From Tachypleus tridentatus (Eukaryota; Arthropoda; Merostomata; Xiphosura; Limulidae): 64,000 nt of DNA. Below, in pieces: positions 23,465 to 36,029 of the stretch (the stretch's first letter is position 1; every line of letters starts with the position of its first letter). The position numbers and the translations under genes were made by a program. The notes beneath the pieces were generated by a model. That model saw only the letters and a list, made by a program, of their open reading frames with translations. It had not been told where the DNA came from and searched no databases. The stretch is from NCBI RefSeq assembly GCF_004210375.1, contig NC_134825.1:8866001-8930000 (forward strand). Reading direction: 5' to 3'.

Positions 23465-24419
23465 CTGAAACAAACACATTATCTCTTAGTAACAAATTTT
23501 AAGTGCATAACATGAAATGTGTATGTTTGTATCAGATTACAAAAACTACCATCATATATATTAAAGAATCTAGTTAGCTCTATAAAGTATAGATTTGTTG
23601 CAAGTAGCAGGGTTGTGATCCTAAAGATAATGTTAGTTATTACCTAGTTTCACTTTCTTACTCGCTGCAGGTTATTGTTGTGAAATGACAAAATCATAAC
23701 ATTTCATTAGATAGGTTACACTTATAACATTGATAATTTTATACCAAATTGCCCATTCATTAATTAGCTTAGCCATATATTTTTTTTTATAACTATCATG
23801 CTCCAAGTTGAACAAAAAACATGATCAGGCTTACTAATGAATGAATGTTTGTTTTAAAGTGCTTATTAATGCTATAAGTGTAGCTTCAAGTTTGTTTGCT
23901 ATATTTGATTTCATTACTTTAAGTCACACATTCAATCCTAAGGTGTTTGTTATTAGACTCATAAGTATACACATAAAATTTATAATGGTCATGAACTGTC
24001 TTACTACAAGGGTACAAACTGGTTTCCATATTCAAACCCGGCCCTCAAATTATATGTACACCATTACAACACAGGAAATCAGACTCAACTGTGTAAATAA
24101 CCAAATATTTTATATTAATCTACTATATCTATATTTATTTACAAGATTTATTTAAGGTCGTGATGTGACACTGCAGATGGGCACAGAAAGCTTAAAACAC
24201 TACAAGTTTTCCAGAAGCTCATTTATACAAACACATTATATCTTTACTACATACTCTCAAAATTCTTACTTCTGTGGTTTCTTTTCCAAACATCATCTTT
24301 GTTTACTACAAACATCTTTTTTTAAACACCTACAATTTTCTCACAACTAGCAAATATATGTAACTGCTTACAGCACATGTAAATTTATTGCTACTTCTCA
24401 GAAGACTTCCTACTGTTAA

Positions 24420-24624
24420 CCTGTTGACTGCCAAGTATTTCAGCTGCTACTGCAGCTCTGCCAGTTTTTCAGCAAAACTGAGTCAATTTTAAGTAGATCA
24501 AATGCATGTATGGTGCTGACATCTAGCGTTGAAGTTAGGTATTATTGAGAACGAATTATCTTGTGCGTGGCACTGTGTTATCGATCAGCATGGATGAGTT
24601 ATCTTGTCTACAACACTGAACAGG
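24420..24624. mobile_element. piggyBac-like MITE candidate with TTAA target duplication
   Basis: A 205 bp segment begins cctgttgactgcc and ends ctgaacagg, giving a perfect 6 bp terminal inverted repeat CCTGTT/AACAGG. It is directly flanked on both sides by TTAA (24416-24419, 24625-24628). TTAA duplication and termini starting CC are typical of piggyBac elements. It has no coding capacity and base composition unlike its flanks. The short TIR could be chance. Confidence 0.45.
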
Positions 24625-27600
24625 TTAATGGAACATTTGTTAACACACAGAACCACTACCTCCTTTCAAACCTTTCTCAGTAAAGCTTTAAATTTAACAT
24701 GTAACATACGTGCATATAAAGCAAAACTGTCCATCTGTCTTAAGCTGTAGGGAGGAACCAATTTTGATGAAATTTGTTAGTAGCCTGAGAAAAAGGTCTT
24801 CAAGATCCAAGCAAACATTTTCACACCAAGAATAATATGATAAGAACAGGAAGTTTTGTGAGTTTGCATCAAACTGGTGCAGATCCAATTGGAGATGAAT
24901 GTAGTTTTTAATAACAGAAGGATATTATCTCTTGGAAAGATTGCAGAGATCAACTGCTGGAGTGATATCTAGAGTTATAAATTTAAATGGAAGTTATTTA
25001 AAGTGTTCAGGAACATTATCTGATGATTCATCAGGACAGTGAAATAATGTCAGAAATACATATATTAACTTGAATAATAATAATAATCAAAAACATCAAT
25101 ATTTTTATTGGTAGACTACACAACTTTTAGGATTTTGTTTCTGAACAGTGAACTCAATCAATGCAATGCCACTGACACTTCACTTTATGGGGGAGTAGTA
25201 AGTACCACATTTTACATCTAAGCACTTTACGTACCTACATGTCTACAGAGCAAACTTTCTGTAGTAAGGTCATACCAGATAAAATAACAGCCACAGGCTG
25301 TGCTAGCATTCTGTGGACATCTGCTGAAACTTGCTATATATTAAACAAAATGAAGGTCTATACACATTCTGTAATTTATGTTACTAAACTTAAATAATTC
25401 AGTATTTTAGTTACTTAGATTATTAGATTAATATATAATATTAAATTTCTAAAAATGTGATCACTATATCAGTCAAGCCAACTCTGATAGTCATGGTACA
25501 AGAAGTACTAACATGTAACAATTCTACTATTGGTACTTCGTAACACTGTTAAACAGGCCTAACCTTATCAAGTATTCTTTGATTAAAAGCCAAAAATACC
25601 ACCAGTTGTAAAGATACCCCCCTTATCTATGGCAAAATGATCGTGGAAGTTTCTGTTGTCTGTTACTTATAATTAAGACTATTCATTATTACTCACAATT
25701 ATTAATGTATAGTTCAGTTTTAGTAGCTCTTCCAATGAAAGCTATTGTATAATGTTTTTTAACATTTATATTTTGAATATTCTTCCTACAACTGGCAGTC
25801 AAACTCTATTTTGAGGTTTAGAGGAATGAATCTATAAATACTTGTGTACATGTGCTATTCCTCTGCAATTAAGAATATTCAATAACTTGCACAGCTCCCT
25901 AGAAACTGTCCAGTTTGTCTTCCCCAGAATTACTGATTTCAAACAAAACAATTGTCCATTGGGCAAAGTATTATGGTAAACTTTGCTGTCCAATGTATTG
26001 AATGATATAAGTTTCACACTCCCATAATGCAATGTATTTTGAAATACTACGTATAAGCAATCTAATACTCACAGACTTAAAAAGCCGGGGGTTGAAGGAG
26101 TTCTTTATGTAAGGGATCCCCTGCAGTCTGTTAGGACTTAAGACAAAAAAAAAAGCTACTAAAAAGAGGTTGAATCCATGTAGGTTACAATTAGTGGATA
26201 TTAGTTGAAATTATTAAAATGCAAGTTATGAGCTACCTTATCAGACAGTTGATAACAATGATCAAATATGGTAATGAGAACAAAGTCAGTCACTAATACT
26301 GATAGAACTGATGCTCATGGAACAACTTGGGAAACTGATTTTAAACACACTGACTGGAACTTTATGAAGTCATGTAAATAATGACTTCAGATAGTTTACT
26401 ATATCAAATGATCAGGGAAGAAGTTTTAATGTTCATAATTAACAGATTGGGGTTGCAAGAGTTGATCTGAGGGAAGGAACACAGCTCCAAGTGTAGTGCA
26501 GAAGATGTATGCAATTTTTGTCTCCCCAATAACAGACAGAGATAGTTTTTTACATCCATACATAAGCTAGGGCTTATATGAAACAGCTAGTTAATAGTGT
26601 TGAACTAACAGCAAGGCTCTTATTAAAGACTAAGAAATAATCAAAATTATGTTTTCTGATCCTAAGTATTCCATTGGAAATATTGAAATTGATCTTAATT
26701 GATTCACAGGTGGTTAAAAGATAGATGTAACAGACAAAGTACTAGTGTTTCATCTAAAACAATTAAACTGAGGCTTTTTATCTAATATTTTAGTGAAGTA
26801 GCCCTGATGATCAGACAATAGATTAATTAACAAAATCACATTATTATGGGTTGATAAAAACCTATTAAAGTTATAGGATGGTTGGTTGGGAGAAGAAGAA
26901 AAAATTAATGTAGTACAACTGAACTAGCTTGAGCTCAAAGCTACACAACTGGGCATTTGTGTTATTTTCAGTGTAGTGAATCAAACCTAAAATTTTTAAC
27001 TCTGTTAACTTACTGCTCACTAAACAGAGGGCAAAAAGAATATTTGTTAATGTTTAAGTTTAAAGCTAATTGATAGACTATCTGCACTGTACTCACAACA
27101 AGTATTGAACCCTAATATTTTCATACATAAGCTCTCAAACTTACCAATGGGAATGGGGTGCTTTAACCTTGGGCCTTTGTTTTTTTGACACAAGTACTTT
27201 AAAAATTAAAGTTTTATATTACTTAAGTTTTATTCATTTATTTAAAAAAACCATCTAAAACAACAATTAAGACTGCACATCTTGTTGTCACATGATCAAC
27301 TCATGGTTAACATTCTCATGTTTAAGAGTTCTCAGCAAGAAACAGTGAGAAGCTTATATGGACTGTCAGCATAGATGGTCAAAGTACATTTCCTGCTGCC
27401 TTTCATTAGCAGGTGGAAAACTTCCAAGAATTTCTATCCATACAAAACAAAATTTTAATATTTTTAAGTTTAAGGTAGGCCATGCCCACTTGCAAAGTCA
27501 AAGCTGTGTTGCCAAGTGACAGACTGAAGTTGAAATGCATGTTTATAAGCAATAGAAAGAGCACATTCCACACTATTCAATTATAGACTGAAGAAACCTT

Positions 27601-28740
27601 TACCTTTACAGATCTGTAATATGAAGTAGATAAGATGCTTAGTCCATTGTTCTCTTAATACATAGATTTATTATTTATGTTTATAAATGCACATTTGAAA
27701 TTTTTCGATTGTATACATTTAACTTGATATAGTTTGGCTTGTGGAAATATCTAATTGAAATGACATCATTTTTGTGAGCGAGTGTTAGTGACACTTTGTG
27801 GACAACCTTTGCCCTGTAGTAACTATATAACACTATAGGATCAGGTTGGCCTACTTGCATCAGGAATAAAAGAAAGAATTGTGAAAGAAAATTAAAAATA
27901 AAATAAAAATAAAAAAGATAAAGATAAAAAATTACACACATGAGAAAAACAAGACTGAAAATTTGAAAGGTATGTACGTGTTTCCATTTCTTAAATATAG
28001 TCATTTCATTTCACTGTATACTGATGATAATGTCTAGAGTTAACGATATAACAGAAAAAAATGAAAATGTAAAATTTACTTCAAAAATGATTTGATAATC
28101 CATTTGAGATGTTCTAGATATTTTCCAAATGAAATGTGAAAACTAAGATAAATAGTAGTATTTTTATACTCGAAATGAATATCTCATTGCATGCGATCTT
28201 TTCAGAGTCTGAATGCAAATAACTACATTAAATAATATTTTATTACAAATAGTAGTAAAAAATCAAAATTAAATATGTTATTTTCTAAAACTACATAATC
28301 TTAGTATTGTTCAAGACAAATTTAAAACTATTTCACCAACTAGTTTCATTTTTATAGAGAACTTTGATGAGTTACATATCTACTTACAATGTAAGTAGGT
28401 AATCACCCTAAGGTAAATTAGAAAGTTTGGGTACAATAACCTATTGGGTATTTATAGTTATACTAAAGATGTTAAGGTATGACAGTGACTTGGATTAATT
28501 AGTAAAATATACAAGTATTTAGAAAACATAAAGAATGCAAGTGGGCTACCACAATTTGGATCATACATTTAATATTGATTGCAGCTCACTCAATAGCACA
28601 ACTGATGAAAAGGATTTTACCAAACCGACAAGTAAATCACTAAAGCAGTCTACGTAGTGCTTTATTGCTGGTAACAAAAGTACTAGAATTCTAGCATGTA
28701 TTTATATACAAATTGACTGCAAGTCAAAAGAGGTAATTAC

Positions 28741-29340
28741 TTTTTTATACAAGTCACTACTCAGAACTTACTTGGAACACTATATACAGTTCTAGTCTCT
28801 TTATTTAAGACAGGGCATTGACATGTTAGAAAGGGTTAAAAGTAAGGTTACAAGGTTAATTCTTGAAATGGAAAGGTTATTTTAAGAGGATAGATTATCA
28901 TGTCTTATCTCAAGCAAAGAAGGGTTAGAGGTGACCTCATTGAAATATACAGACTATACTGACGAGTGATAGATAGAGACTTCTGCTTTTATTCTTCTGG
29001 ATTCCTAGAACAATAGGATTTTTTTGTTCTTAAGCACAAAACTACACAAGAAGACATTATCTTGTATAAACTATGGACATCAGAATCTGGTTTTTAAGTG
29101 TTATAACCCTTCAGACTTACTGAGCTACTGGGGAAAACAACAGGATATGAGAAAACACAAGAAGATTTTGGAAAGGCAAGCTGAGATTCATTTAAGGATT
29201 ATGTAATACATTGCAACTGGAAACAGTGGAGGCTAATTCTTTTAGAAGTTTAAGACAAGTTGCCAATTTTGTGAAAAACTAAATGTGCAATTAATTGTCT
29301 GTCTTTCCTGAATAGTAGATATGTAGGGATATCCATGAAG
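28741..29340 (+). pseudogene. CR1-like LINE 3' coding relic, interrupted by a SINE
   Basis: Plus-strand phrases in order match the C-terminal part of CR1-like ORF2: LLRTYLEHYIQF, LYLRQGIDMLERVKSK, VTRLILEMERL, then SSKEGLEVTSLKYTDY (frame-shifted form of RRVRGDLIEMYRIL). After the SINE, NSFRSLRQVANF may be the terminal VEA.S...FK segment. Stops and frameshifts show it is dead. Confidence 0.65.
29016..29130 (-). mobile_element. Short SINE (type 2), nested in the CR1 relic
   Basis: Reads on the minus strand as a diverged copy of the ~120 bp family whose consensus starts with cccccagt.gcacag.ggtaag, has a tRNA-like B-box region, and ends tagctttgtgcttaa. Tail-end sequence tgttcttaagcacaaaacta is at the left. 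Confidence 0.55.
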
Positions 29341-31343
29341 GACTAGATAGTATCTTGTTGTTCAAATAAGTTCTTTTTTCTAAATATCAGTGGGCACGTA
29401 CAGTATTTTATAGGAATGGTGTAACAGTTAGGCTCAGACATAGTTGTATCATAGCTTAACAAAATGCTTAAAATGCACCATTTTACAAGTTACGTTGACT
29501 AAGACAATGTACAACCATTCTCTTAAGGCACTTGGAAATTATGTATATATATAATTTCACTTACATCTGATATAATCTAATAGAATTCATTATGAAATAT
29601 GTGGTAACTGTAGTGGTGAAGATACTTTAAAACAGTATGAGACATCTTAATACAGTAAAAAACAGAGAGAAAATACTCTCTCACATTGTTTACATGCTAT
29701 GTTAGCTATATCAGTAATCTGCTGGCATGACAAGAATGTATTACACAAACAACTGATGAACAATAATTTTTTATACATTTACTATGACCACAGGACATGT
29801 ACACATCTAAATCTGTCACTCAACGAATAGATAAAACAATGACACTGTAACTGAGGAATTTTCATTTTAAAGGATATCTAGGTATTAATAGTTTTAAAGT
29901 AGAAAATGCTGAAACAATAAATACAATACAGTTATCAAATGGAATGCTAATCCATATAAGCTTGTACCTTATTTATCTGTATGAACAATAACAATACTAA
30001 ATCTTCAACAACAGACCATAACAAAAGTAGTTTCGTGTACTGAAATTACAGTTTTTGTTCATTTAAAATTGTAAACTAAAATTTAAAAGTTGTTTCTTAT
30101 GATTAGAAGTTAAAACAATATATTATACCAATAAATACAAATTCTTTATCATATTTAAAAATATTTTTGAAGAAATGATGAGTGATTTAGTGTTTTGCTG
30201 ACAGTTTATATTATACATTCAGTTTTAGTTTTTTGCTGCTGTTAGTTTTAAAATTTTTGAAAAGTGTAGGGTAAGAGCTTACATTTTTTATTATAGTCTA
30301 ATGTTAATTAGTAACAGCCTAATGGAGCTACGTAACTATTAGTAATAATATTACTTTATTTTAAAATAAACGTGTGAATTATAATAAAGGGTAACTATTC
30401 GTGTTACTGTTACATTTTACACCGTTATTGTTAGGCTATTTCAGAGGAACTTCCTATCGAAGTTTGGATAACAGCTTTAAACAGTAAAATATACATAACT
30501 TGTAATGGAATTTTTAGTTAAACTGAAGTCTTACAAATATTTGTTTTAACGACAGATCGGAGCGATTAATTTCAGTAATGAAGTAATGTCGTAAGTTCTA
30601 AATTTTCACTGTGTAATGCGTATCTTACTTCAATATTACGTTCATATTAGGATTCTTGCCGTTTTAAGTTGGAAAATGCGTGATTCTAAGCCTAACATAA
30701 TATGAAAATCTTTAACCTAAACTTAAGAATATTAAAATGTCAAAAACTTAAATTTTAGACCGACTTTTACATCTTGTTACACCAAAGTCGCCCATCTATA
30801 ATCAACTTATTTTTCATAGACTCGATTACGTACGTGCATTTAGGTAAGCAAGAACATGTGAAACACCGAGCAGTTAGTTCTTCGTCTTCAGTTTATGAAA
30901 AACAATTTGCATTTCATGAATCAAACATTTTCAATAAGATATTTTTACTCTCATGCTCAAATCAATTGTTTCGTTTTTAAGAACAAGTTTGGTTAAAATA
31001 ATATAATTTATTTTAGAAGCAAATTAAATTACACTCTACTCACTTACCAGTGGGTCTTTAAGATCCTAAGCATACCCATAATCCCTTTCACATCTCTCTC
31101 TCTTTTTTTTTTTTTCACTGATTAGGAAAAAAAAAACCCAGAAATTTATAAATCTAACTAGCTAAAGTAAGTCTTTATATATTAGGTTTGTATATTTGTG
31201 CTGTAAGTGAAAATTGTAGATAAAACATATTACCAAAGAACAAAATAATTACAGAACATACAATTAATCTTGGTCCTACTCAAAAGAAAAGAAAAGCAAT
31301 GAGGTGTGGAAGATCACAACAGAAAGTTCAGGTCCATACGTTT

Positions 31344-31490
31344 GGTTTAGCTTATTCGGATATTCGCGCAAAGCTACACAATCCATGCTTAATTTTTGGG
31401 CTATTAGACTAAAAAGAAGGTGGCTAATCAACAGTATACACTGCCAACTTTTGAGTTATTCTAACCGACTCTTAGTATTTAACCGCAATT
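31344..31490 (-). mobile_element. Degenerate tRNA-headed SINE (type 1), head missing
   Basis: ttcgcgcaaagctacacaat followed by ctattagactaaaaagaagg, tggctaatcaacag and gccaacttttgagttattct aligns with the 3' half of the SINE; heavily substituted. Confidence 0.6.
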
Positions 31491-31785
31491 ATTATTACGC
31501 GTCCATATACACAAAATGCAGAGTATTATTTTTTGCCGTCATAAAGACGCCAATTATTAGGCTGCATTTGGCCTATATGATGTTAATAGCATCCTTTTCA
31601 CAAAAAACGGCTTGTACTACTAGCCTGGATAAAGCCGCAATGAGTAAACGTTGACCGAGGTACAATGTTATTATTATTATTATCTGAAGAGTAAAAGTCG
31701 TTTTATAAATAAGCTTGTAGTTTAAATTTTCATGTGAGTTGATCAAGAATTTGCGTAATTCTGGTGAGTTTGTTTTAAAAAGCCC

Positions 31786-31905
31786 CCAGTGACACAATTG
31801 TATGTTCATAGACTTATTCCTCTAAACACCAGATTTCGATACCCATGGTGAGAAGAGCACAGATAGTCCTTTGTATAGCTTTGTGTTTAACTGCAAACAA
31901 TCTTT
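31786..31905 (+). mobile_element. Short SINE (type 2), degenerate
   Basis: gcccccagtgacacaattgt at the head, gatttcgatacccatggtg as B-box region, and tagctttgtgtttaactgca at the tail. Confidence 0.6.
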
Positions 31906-32315
31906 AAAACCACAATCTGTTTAGTAAAATAGACTTTATAATTCACTTTAAAAAATTCTGGTCCATGTATATTAGCGTACTTTTGATCAGAAGTTATTGA
32001 GAGGAAAGGCAAATTTCAACTTTATATTTCACAATGCATTACAATCTTGTATATTAATATCTATCCATTCCACAGTAATAAAAAGTAAATATCAATTCTA
32101 CGAAAATCTGTTTTTCTTTTCCTAGTGTGATAACTGCATTTGGAAGTTTAAAAATCCTCAATAAGCCTTTGTCTTCTGTTCAATAGAACGTGACTATATG
32201 GCATTAGTAGATAAAACCAGTTCCTCGACAGGAATTGGATAAATGAATTCGCAGTAACAGCAGAGTTAGCCCAAGAGCTTATGGGGGTCATTCTGAGAGA
32301 GATAATTCGACTGCG

Positions 32316-33110
32316 ATTTTTATATATGAAAGTAATGAAGCTGGACACGTTGTAAACAAAAGAACAAAATGTTTCTCAGAACGGCTGGTATTGGCATTAA
32401 CACTTTTATTGATTGTTTGTTTGTTTGTTTGTTTTTTTAATTTCGCACAAAGCTACTCGAGGGCTATCTGTGCTAGCCGTCCCTAATTTAGCAGTGTAAG
32501 ACTAGAAAGAAGGCAGCTAGTCATCACCACCCACCGCCAACTCTTGGGCTACTCTTTTACCAACGAACAGTGGAATTGACCGTCACATTATAACGCCCCC
32601 ACGGCTGAAAGGGCGAGCATGTTTGGCGCGACGGGGATGCGAACCCGCGACCCTCGGATTGCGAATCGCACGCCTTAACACGCTTGGCCATGCCGGGCCA
32701 CTTTTATTGATAAGGAGAGAACAACGTTTCGACTTTCTTAGGTCATTTTCAGGTTAAAAGAGAGAGAGTTTGAAAGTGACCGTTGCCGGACACATTTATT
32801 AGAGACGAGAGTATAAATGGGTACCGGATTGTAGGGGGCACTGCAAGTGGATGCCAGGTTATTAATTAGTTCAGGTATAAAAATGTTCCTTTATATTGGT
32901 TTAATTTTGGTTTTAGTTGCTGTATGTGTAGGGCTTTTTTTGATTTTGCGTTTTTTATATTTGTTTCCCTACTTAGTATCTGGGTGTTTTGTATGGTTAA
33001 GTTGTTTTTTTTATCTTGTATTCTCTCCTTATCAATAAAAGTGTTAATACCCATATCAGCCATTCTGAGATACATTTTTATTTCAAGTGGGTTTCTCGTT
33101 ATCAAGAACG
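32316..33110 (-). mobile_element. Internally deleted Penelope-like element with inverted ends
   Basis: The minus strand encodes the C-terminal tail of a Penelope GIY-YIG protein (KNNLTIQNTQILSRETNIKN and onward, to NQYKGTFLYLN stop, 32866-33040). A 3'UTR and a decayed hammerhead-like core (GAAAC near 32726-32730) follow. Both ends carry inverted copies of the terminus: ggctggtattggcattaaca at the left, tgttaatacccatatcagcc at the right, the latter continuing to aagtgggtttctcgttatc. RT and the catalytic part of the endonuclease are absent. A SINE sits in the left arm. A near-identical copy lies at 46.3-46.8 kb. Confidence 0.75.
32414..32698 (-). mobile_element. Full-length tRNA-headed SINE (type 1) with 13 bp TSD
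   Basis: Complete copy with gtttgttt tail at the left and ggccatgccgggcc head at the right, including the B-box complement ggatgcgaacccgcg. Flanked by perfect direct repeats cacttttattgat at 32401-32413 and 32699-32711. The related locus at 46.42 kb has the uninterrupted sequence tacttttattgataaggaga, so the pre-insertion site is visible in the window. Confidence 0.95.
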
Positions 33111-33126
33111 TGAATATTTTATTTCA

Positions 33127-33266
33127 TAAAGACGCTACATTGACTTTCTTATCCATGATGCAGCTACCAAAGTTAGCTCATGTATCCAGACACTACATTG
33201 ACTTTCTTATCCGTGATGCAGCTACCAAAGTTAGCTCATGTATCCAGACACTACATTGACTTTCTT
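33127..33266. repeat. 58 bp tandem repeat, about 2.4 copies
   Basis: Unit ctacattgactttcttatcc followed by rtgatgcagctaccaaagtt and agctcatgtatccagaca. The same repeat follows the paralogous Penelope copy at 46.85 kb. Confidence 0.9.
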
Positions 33267-33274
33267 AACTACAA

Positions 33275-33539
33275 AACCTTTTACTTCTGCATACAAAACA
33301 CAACACCAACATAATTTATAAAATACAATGCAACAACTACCACGACTTCTATATATTGGAGAAACAAGCAGAAAAATGGAAACTAGATTCAAAGAACAAA
33401 AACAAACATCTTCACACGTATTCGAAAACTGCAAATCAAATAATCACAACATAACCATAGAAAAACCCAAATATTAAGTCGGGAAACAAATATAAACAAA
33501 TGCAAAATCATAGAAGCAACTAAAACTAAAATTAAACCA
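33275..33539 (+). pseudogene. Penelope endonuclease fragment, plus orientation
   Basis: Plus-strand remnant of the GIY-YIG region (NIIYKIQCNN.HDFYI.ETSRK, shifted frames) running to ...KINQC. It abuts a minus-strand copy of the same region at ~33540, forming a tail-to-tail inverted junction. Confidence 0.65.
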
Positions 33540-34622
33540 ATGTGAATCTGGCTTCCCTTTTTCTACTTGTTTCTCCAATATAGAAGTCGTGGCAGTTATC
33601 ACATTGTATTTTATAAATAATGTTGGTGTGGTGTTTGTCAGTGTAGATTTTACATAGTATAGACCTCAGTTTTGTGCCTGGTTTTTGAATAAATTTGGTA
33701 TTAACTGGAATGTCATATTTTGTTACTAGTTTTTGCCAAATGTTGGTTATTTGTCTGCTTATGTTAGGAATATATGGTATGCAGCAGTATATGGTTTCGT
33801 GATTTTTTGATTCGTGAGATATATTTACTTTTGTTGGTTGATTTTGCTTTCTGTCTAGGTGTGCGTGTATAATGTTTTCTACGGTTTGTGGAGGAAACGT
33901 ATTGATGTTGATGAAGTATTGTTTTATTTTGTCCAATTCATCGTTAATTTTATCTGGTGAGCATAGTTTTATGGCTGTGTTTATTTGGTTTCTAAGTATG
34001 TTGAGTTTTTGTTTTGTTTCATGTGCTAAGTCCCAAGGAATGTATAGTCCAGTATGGGTGATTTTTCGGTGGATTTCTGTTTTAAATTGCGTGTCGGTTC
34101 TTGTAATTTTGAGGTTAAGAAATGATATTTGATTGCTTTCTTCCTGTTCACATGTGAAGTTAATGTTGGGATGTATAGAGTTAATGTGATTGAAAAAATT
34201 AAGTATGTGTTCTGTAGATCTGAATCCCGCAACCGTGTCATCTACATATCTGTACCAGTATAGTGGTGGATGTAATGCTGTGTTAATTGCTTGTGTTTCA
34301 ACTTGTGTCATAAAAATATTGACTAGAACTGGTGATACTGGGTTGCCCATGCTTAGGCCATTTGTTTGTATATAGTTTTGGTTGTTGAACATGAAGTTTG
34401 TCTTTATCATGGTGAATTCTATGAGGGTTGCTAATTGGTTGCTGGGAATGTCTATAGTTGGGTTAGGGTCTCGGATATAGAGTTCTAAGGCTATCTTGCA
34501 GGCTTCAGCGGTTGGAACTTCTGTGAAGAGGGATATAACATCAAAACTGTCCATTAAGGCTTTTTGATTAAGTTGATTTAGATTAAACTTGAAATTAAAA
34601 GAGTCTTTGATGAATAAGCTGG
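33532..34622 (-). pseudogene. Penelope-like reverse transcriptase (5' and 3' truncated)
   Basis: Open for ~360 codons on the minus strand. It starts within the RT fingers (MDSFDVISLFTEVPT, a Penelope signature). It carries motif B-like GLSMGNPVSPVLVNIFM and the catalytic YRYVDDT, then the thumb region, a linker with paired Cys, and the beginning of a GIY-YIG endonuclease (YKIQCDNCHDFYIGETSRK). It breaks off after 6 further residues, at the junction with the inverted fragment on its left. The RT core is intact but the N-terminus and most of the endonuclease are lost, so it is not autonomous. Its 5' break at ~34622 meets the next copy head to head. Confidence 0.85.
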
Positions 34623-35966
34623 CTGCAAGATAGCCTTAGAACTCTATATCCGAGACCCTAACCCAACTATAGACATTCCCAGCAACCAATTAGCAACCCT
34701 CATAGAATTCACCACGATAAAGACAAACTTCATGTTCAACAACCAAAACTATATACAAACAAATGGCCTAAGCATGGGCAAACCAGTATCACCAGTTCTA
34801 GTCAATATTTTTATGACAAAAGTTGAAACACAAGCAATTAACACAGCGTTACATCCACCACTATACTGGTAGAGATATGTAGATGACACGGTTGCGGGAT
34901 TCAAATTTTCAATCACATTAGCTCTATACATCCCAACATTAACTTCACATGTGAACAGGAAGAAATCAATCAAATATCATTTCTTAACCTCAAAATTACA
35001 AGAACCGACACACAATTCAAAACAGAAATCCACCGACAAATCACCCACACTGGACTATACATTCCTTGGGACTCAGCACATGAAATAAAGCAAAAACTCA
35101 ACATACTTAGAAACCAAATAAACATAGCCATAAAATTATGCTCACCAGATAAAATTAACGATGAATTAGACAAAATAAAACAATACTTCATCAACATCAA
35201 TAAGTTTCCTCCACAAACCGTAGAAAACATTATAAGCACACACCTACACAGAAAGCAAAATCAACCAACAAAAGTAAATACAGCTCACGAATAAAAAAAC
35301 AACGAAACCATATACTGCTGTATACCATATATTCCTGACATCAGCAAACAAATAACCAACATTTGGCAAAAATTAGTAACAAAATATGACATTCCAGTTA
35401 ATACCAAATTTATTCAAAAACCAGGCACAAAACTGAGGTCTATACTATGTAAAAACTACACTGACAAACACCACACCAACATTATGTATAAAATACAATG
35501 TGATAACTGCCACGACTTCTATATTGGAGAAACAAGTAGGAAAGTGGAAACCAGATTCAAAGAACATAAAAAGTCACCTTCACACATTTTCGAACACTGC
35601 AAGTCAAATAAACACAGCATAACCATAGAACACTCAAATACTAAATAAAGAAACAAACATAAACAAACGCAAAATTAAAGAAGCCTTACTTATGCAATAA
35701 CTTAAACCCAAAATAAACCAATATAAAGGAACGCTTTTATACCTGTATTAATATAATAAAATAAATAAAATTATATATTCAAACATCTAACACCGCCCTC
35801 TACATTCTGACACTCAGTTACACTAACCCCTTCCAAACATGTGGTCAGCTTCCGGTCAGTTACGTCTTTCTTTGTTTGTGAATCTGACGATGACCGAAGA
35901 AGGTCGAAACGTTGTTCGCTCTTCTATGTAAAATATTTTCTCAACCCAAACGAGCCGTTTTTGCAT
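34623..35966 (+). pseudogene. Penelope-like element copy, plus strand, frameshifted
   Basis: Plus-strand copy of the same family from CKIALELYIRDPNPTIDI through GLSMGKPVSPVLVNIF. A stop sits just before RYVDD (W-stop-RYVDDTVAG), and a deletion of ~13 codons follows. The GIY-YIG motif (CHDFYIGETSRK, near 35520) is present, then stop-broken C-terminus, 3'UTR, hammerhead-like core CTGACGA (35884-35890)...GAAAC (35906-35910), and terminus up to ccgtttttgcatata. Head-to-head with the copy at 33.5-34.6 kb. Several stops make it a pseudogene. Confidence 0.85.
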
Positions 35967-36029
35967 ATATAGATCTAGAATGTATATTGTTGTTTTTGTC
36001 TAATAGATGGCAATACCTCCTGACCTGTG

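Larger units (their letters stand above)
23465..31343. other. Upstream region or 5'UTR intron of gene 1
   Basis: The promoter and any noncoding first exon of gene 1 should lie here or further right; I could not place them. The region holds a MITE candidate (24.4 kb), a CR1 relic with a nested SINE (28.7-29.3 kb), and a faint RT-like phrase RWLKDRCNRQS near 26.7 kb that may belong to the same old CR1. A poly-T tract lies at about 31.1 kb. The rest is unassigned. Confidence 0.4.

Noticed and set aside
32847..33259. Hydrophobic plus-strand frames suggesting membrane proteins
   Set aside because: Antisense of the A/T-rich Penelope C-terminal tail, then the 58 bp tandem repeat.
33872..34132. Hydrophobic plus-strand frame
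   Set aside because: Antisense shadow of the Penelope reverse transcriptase.
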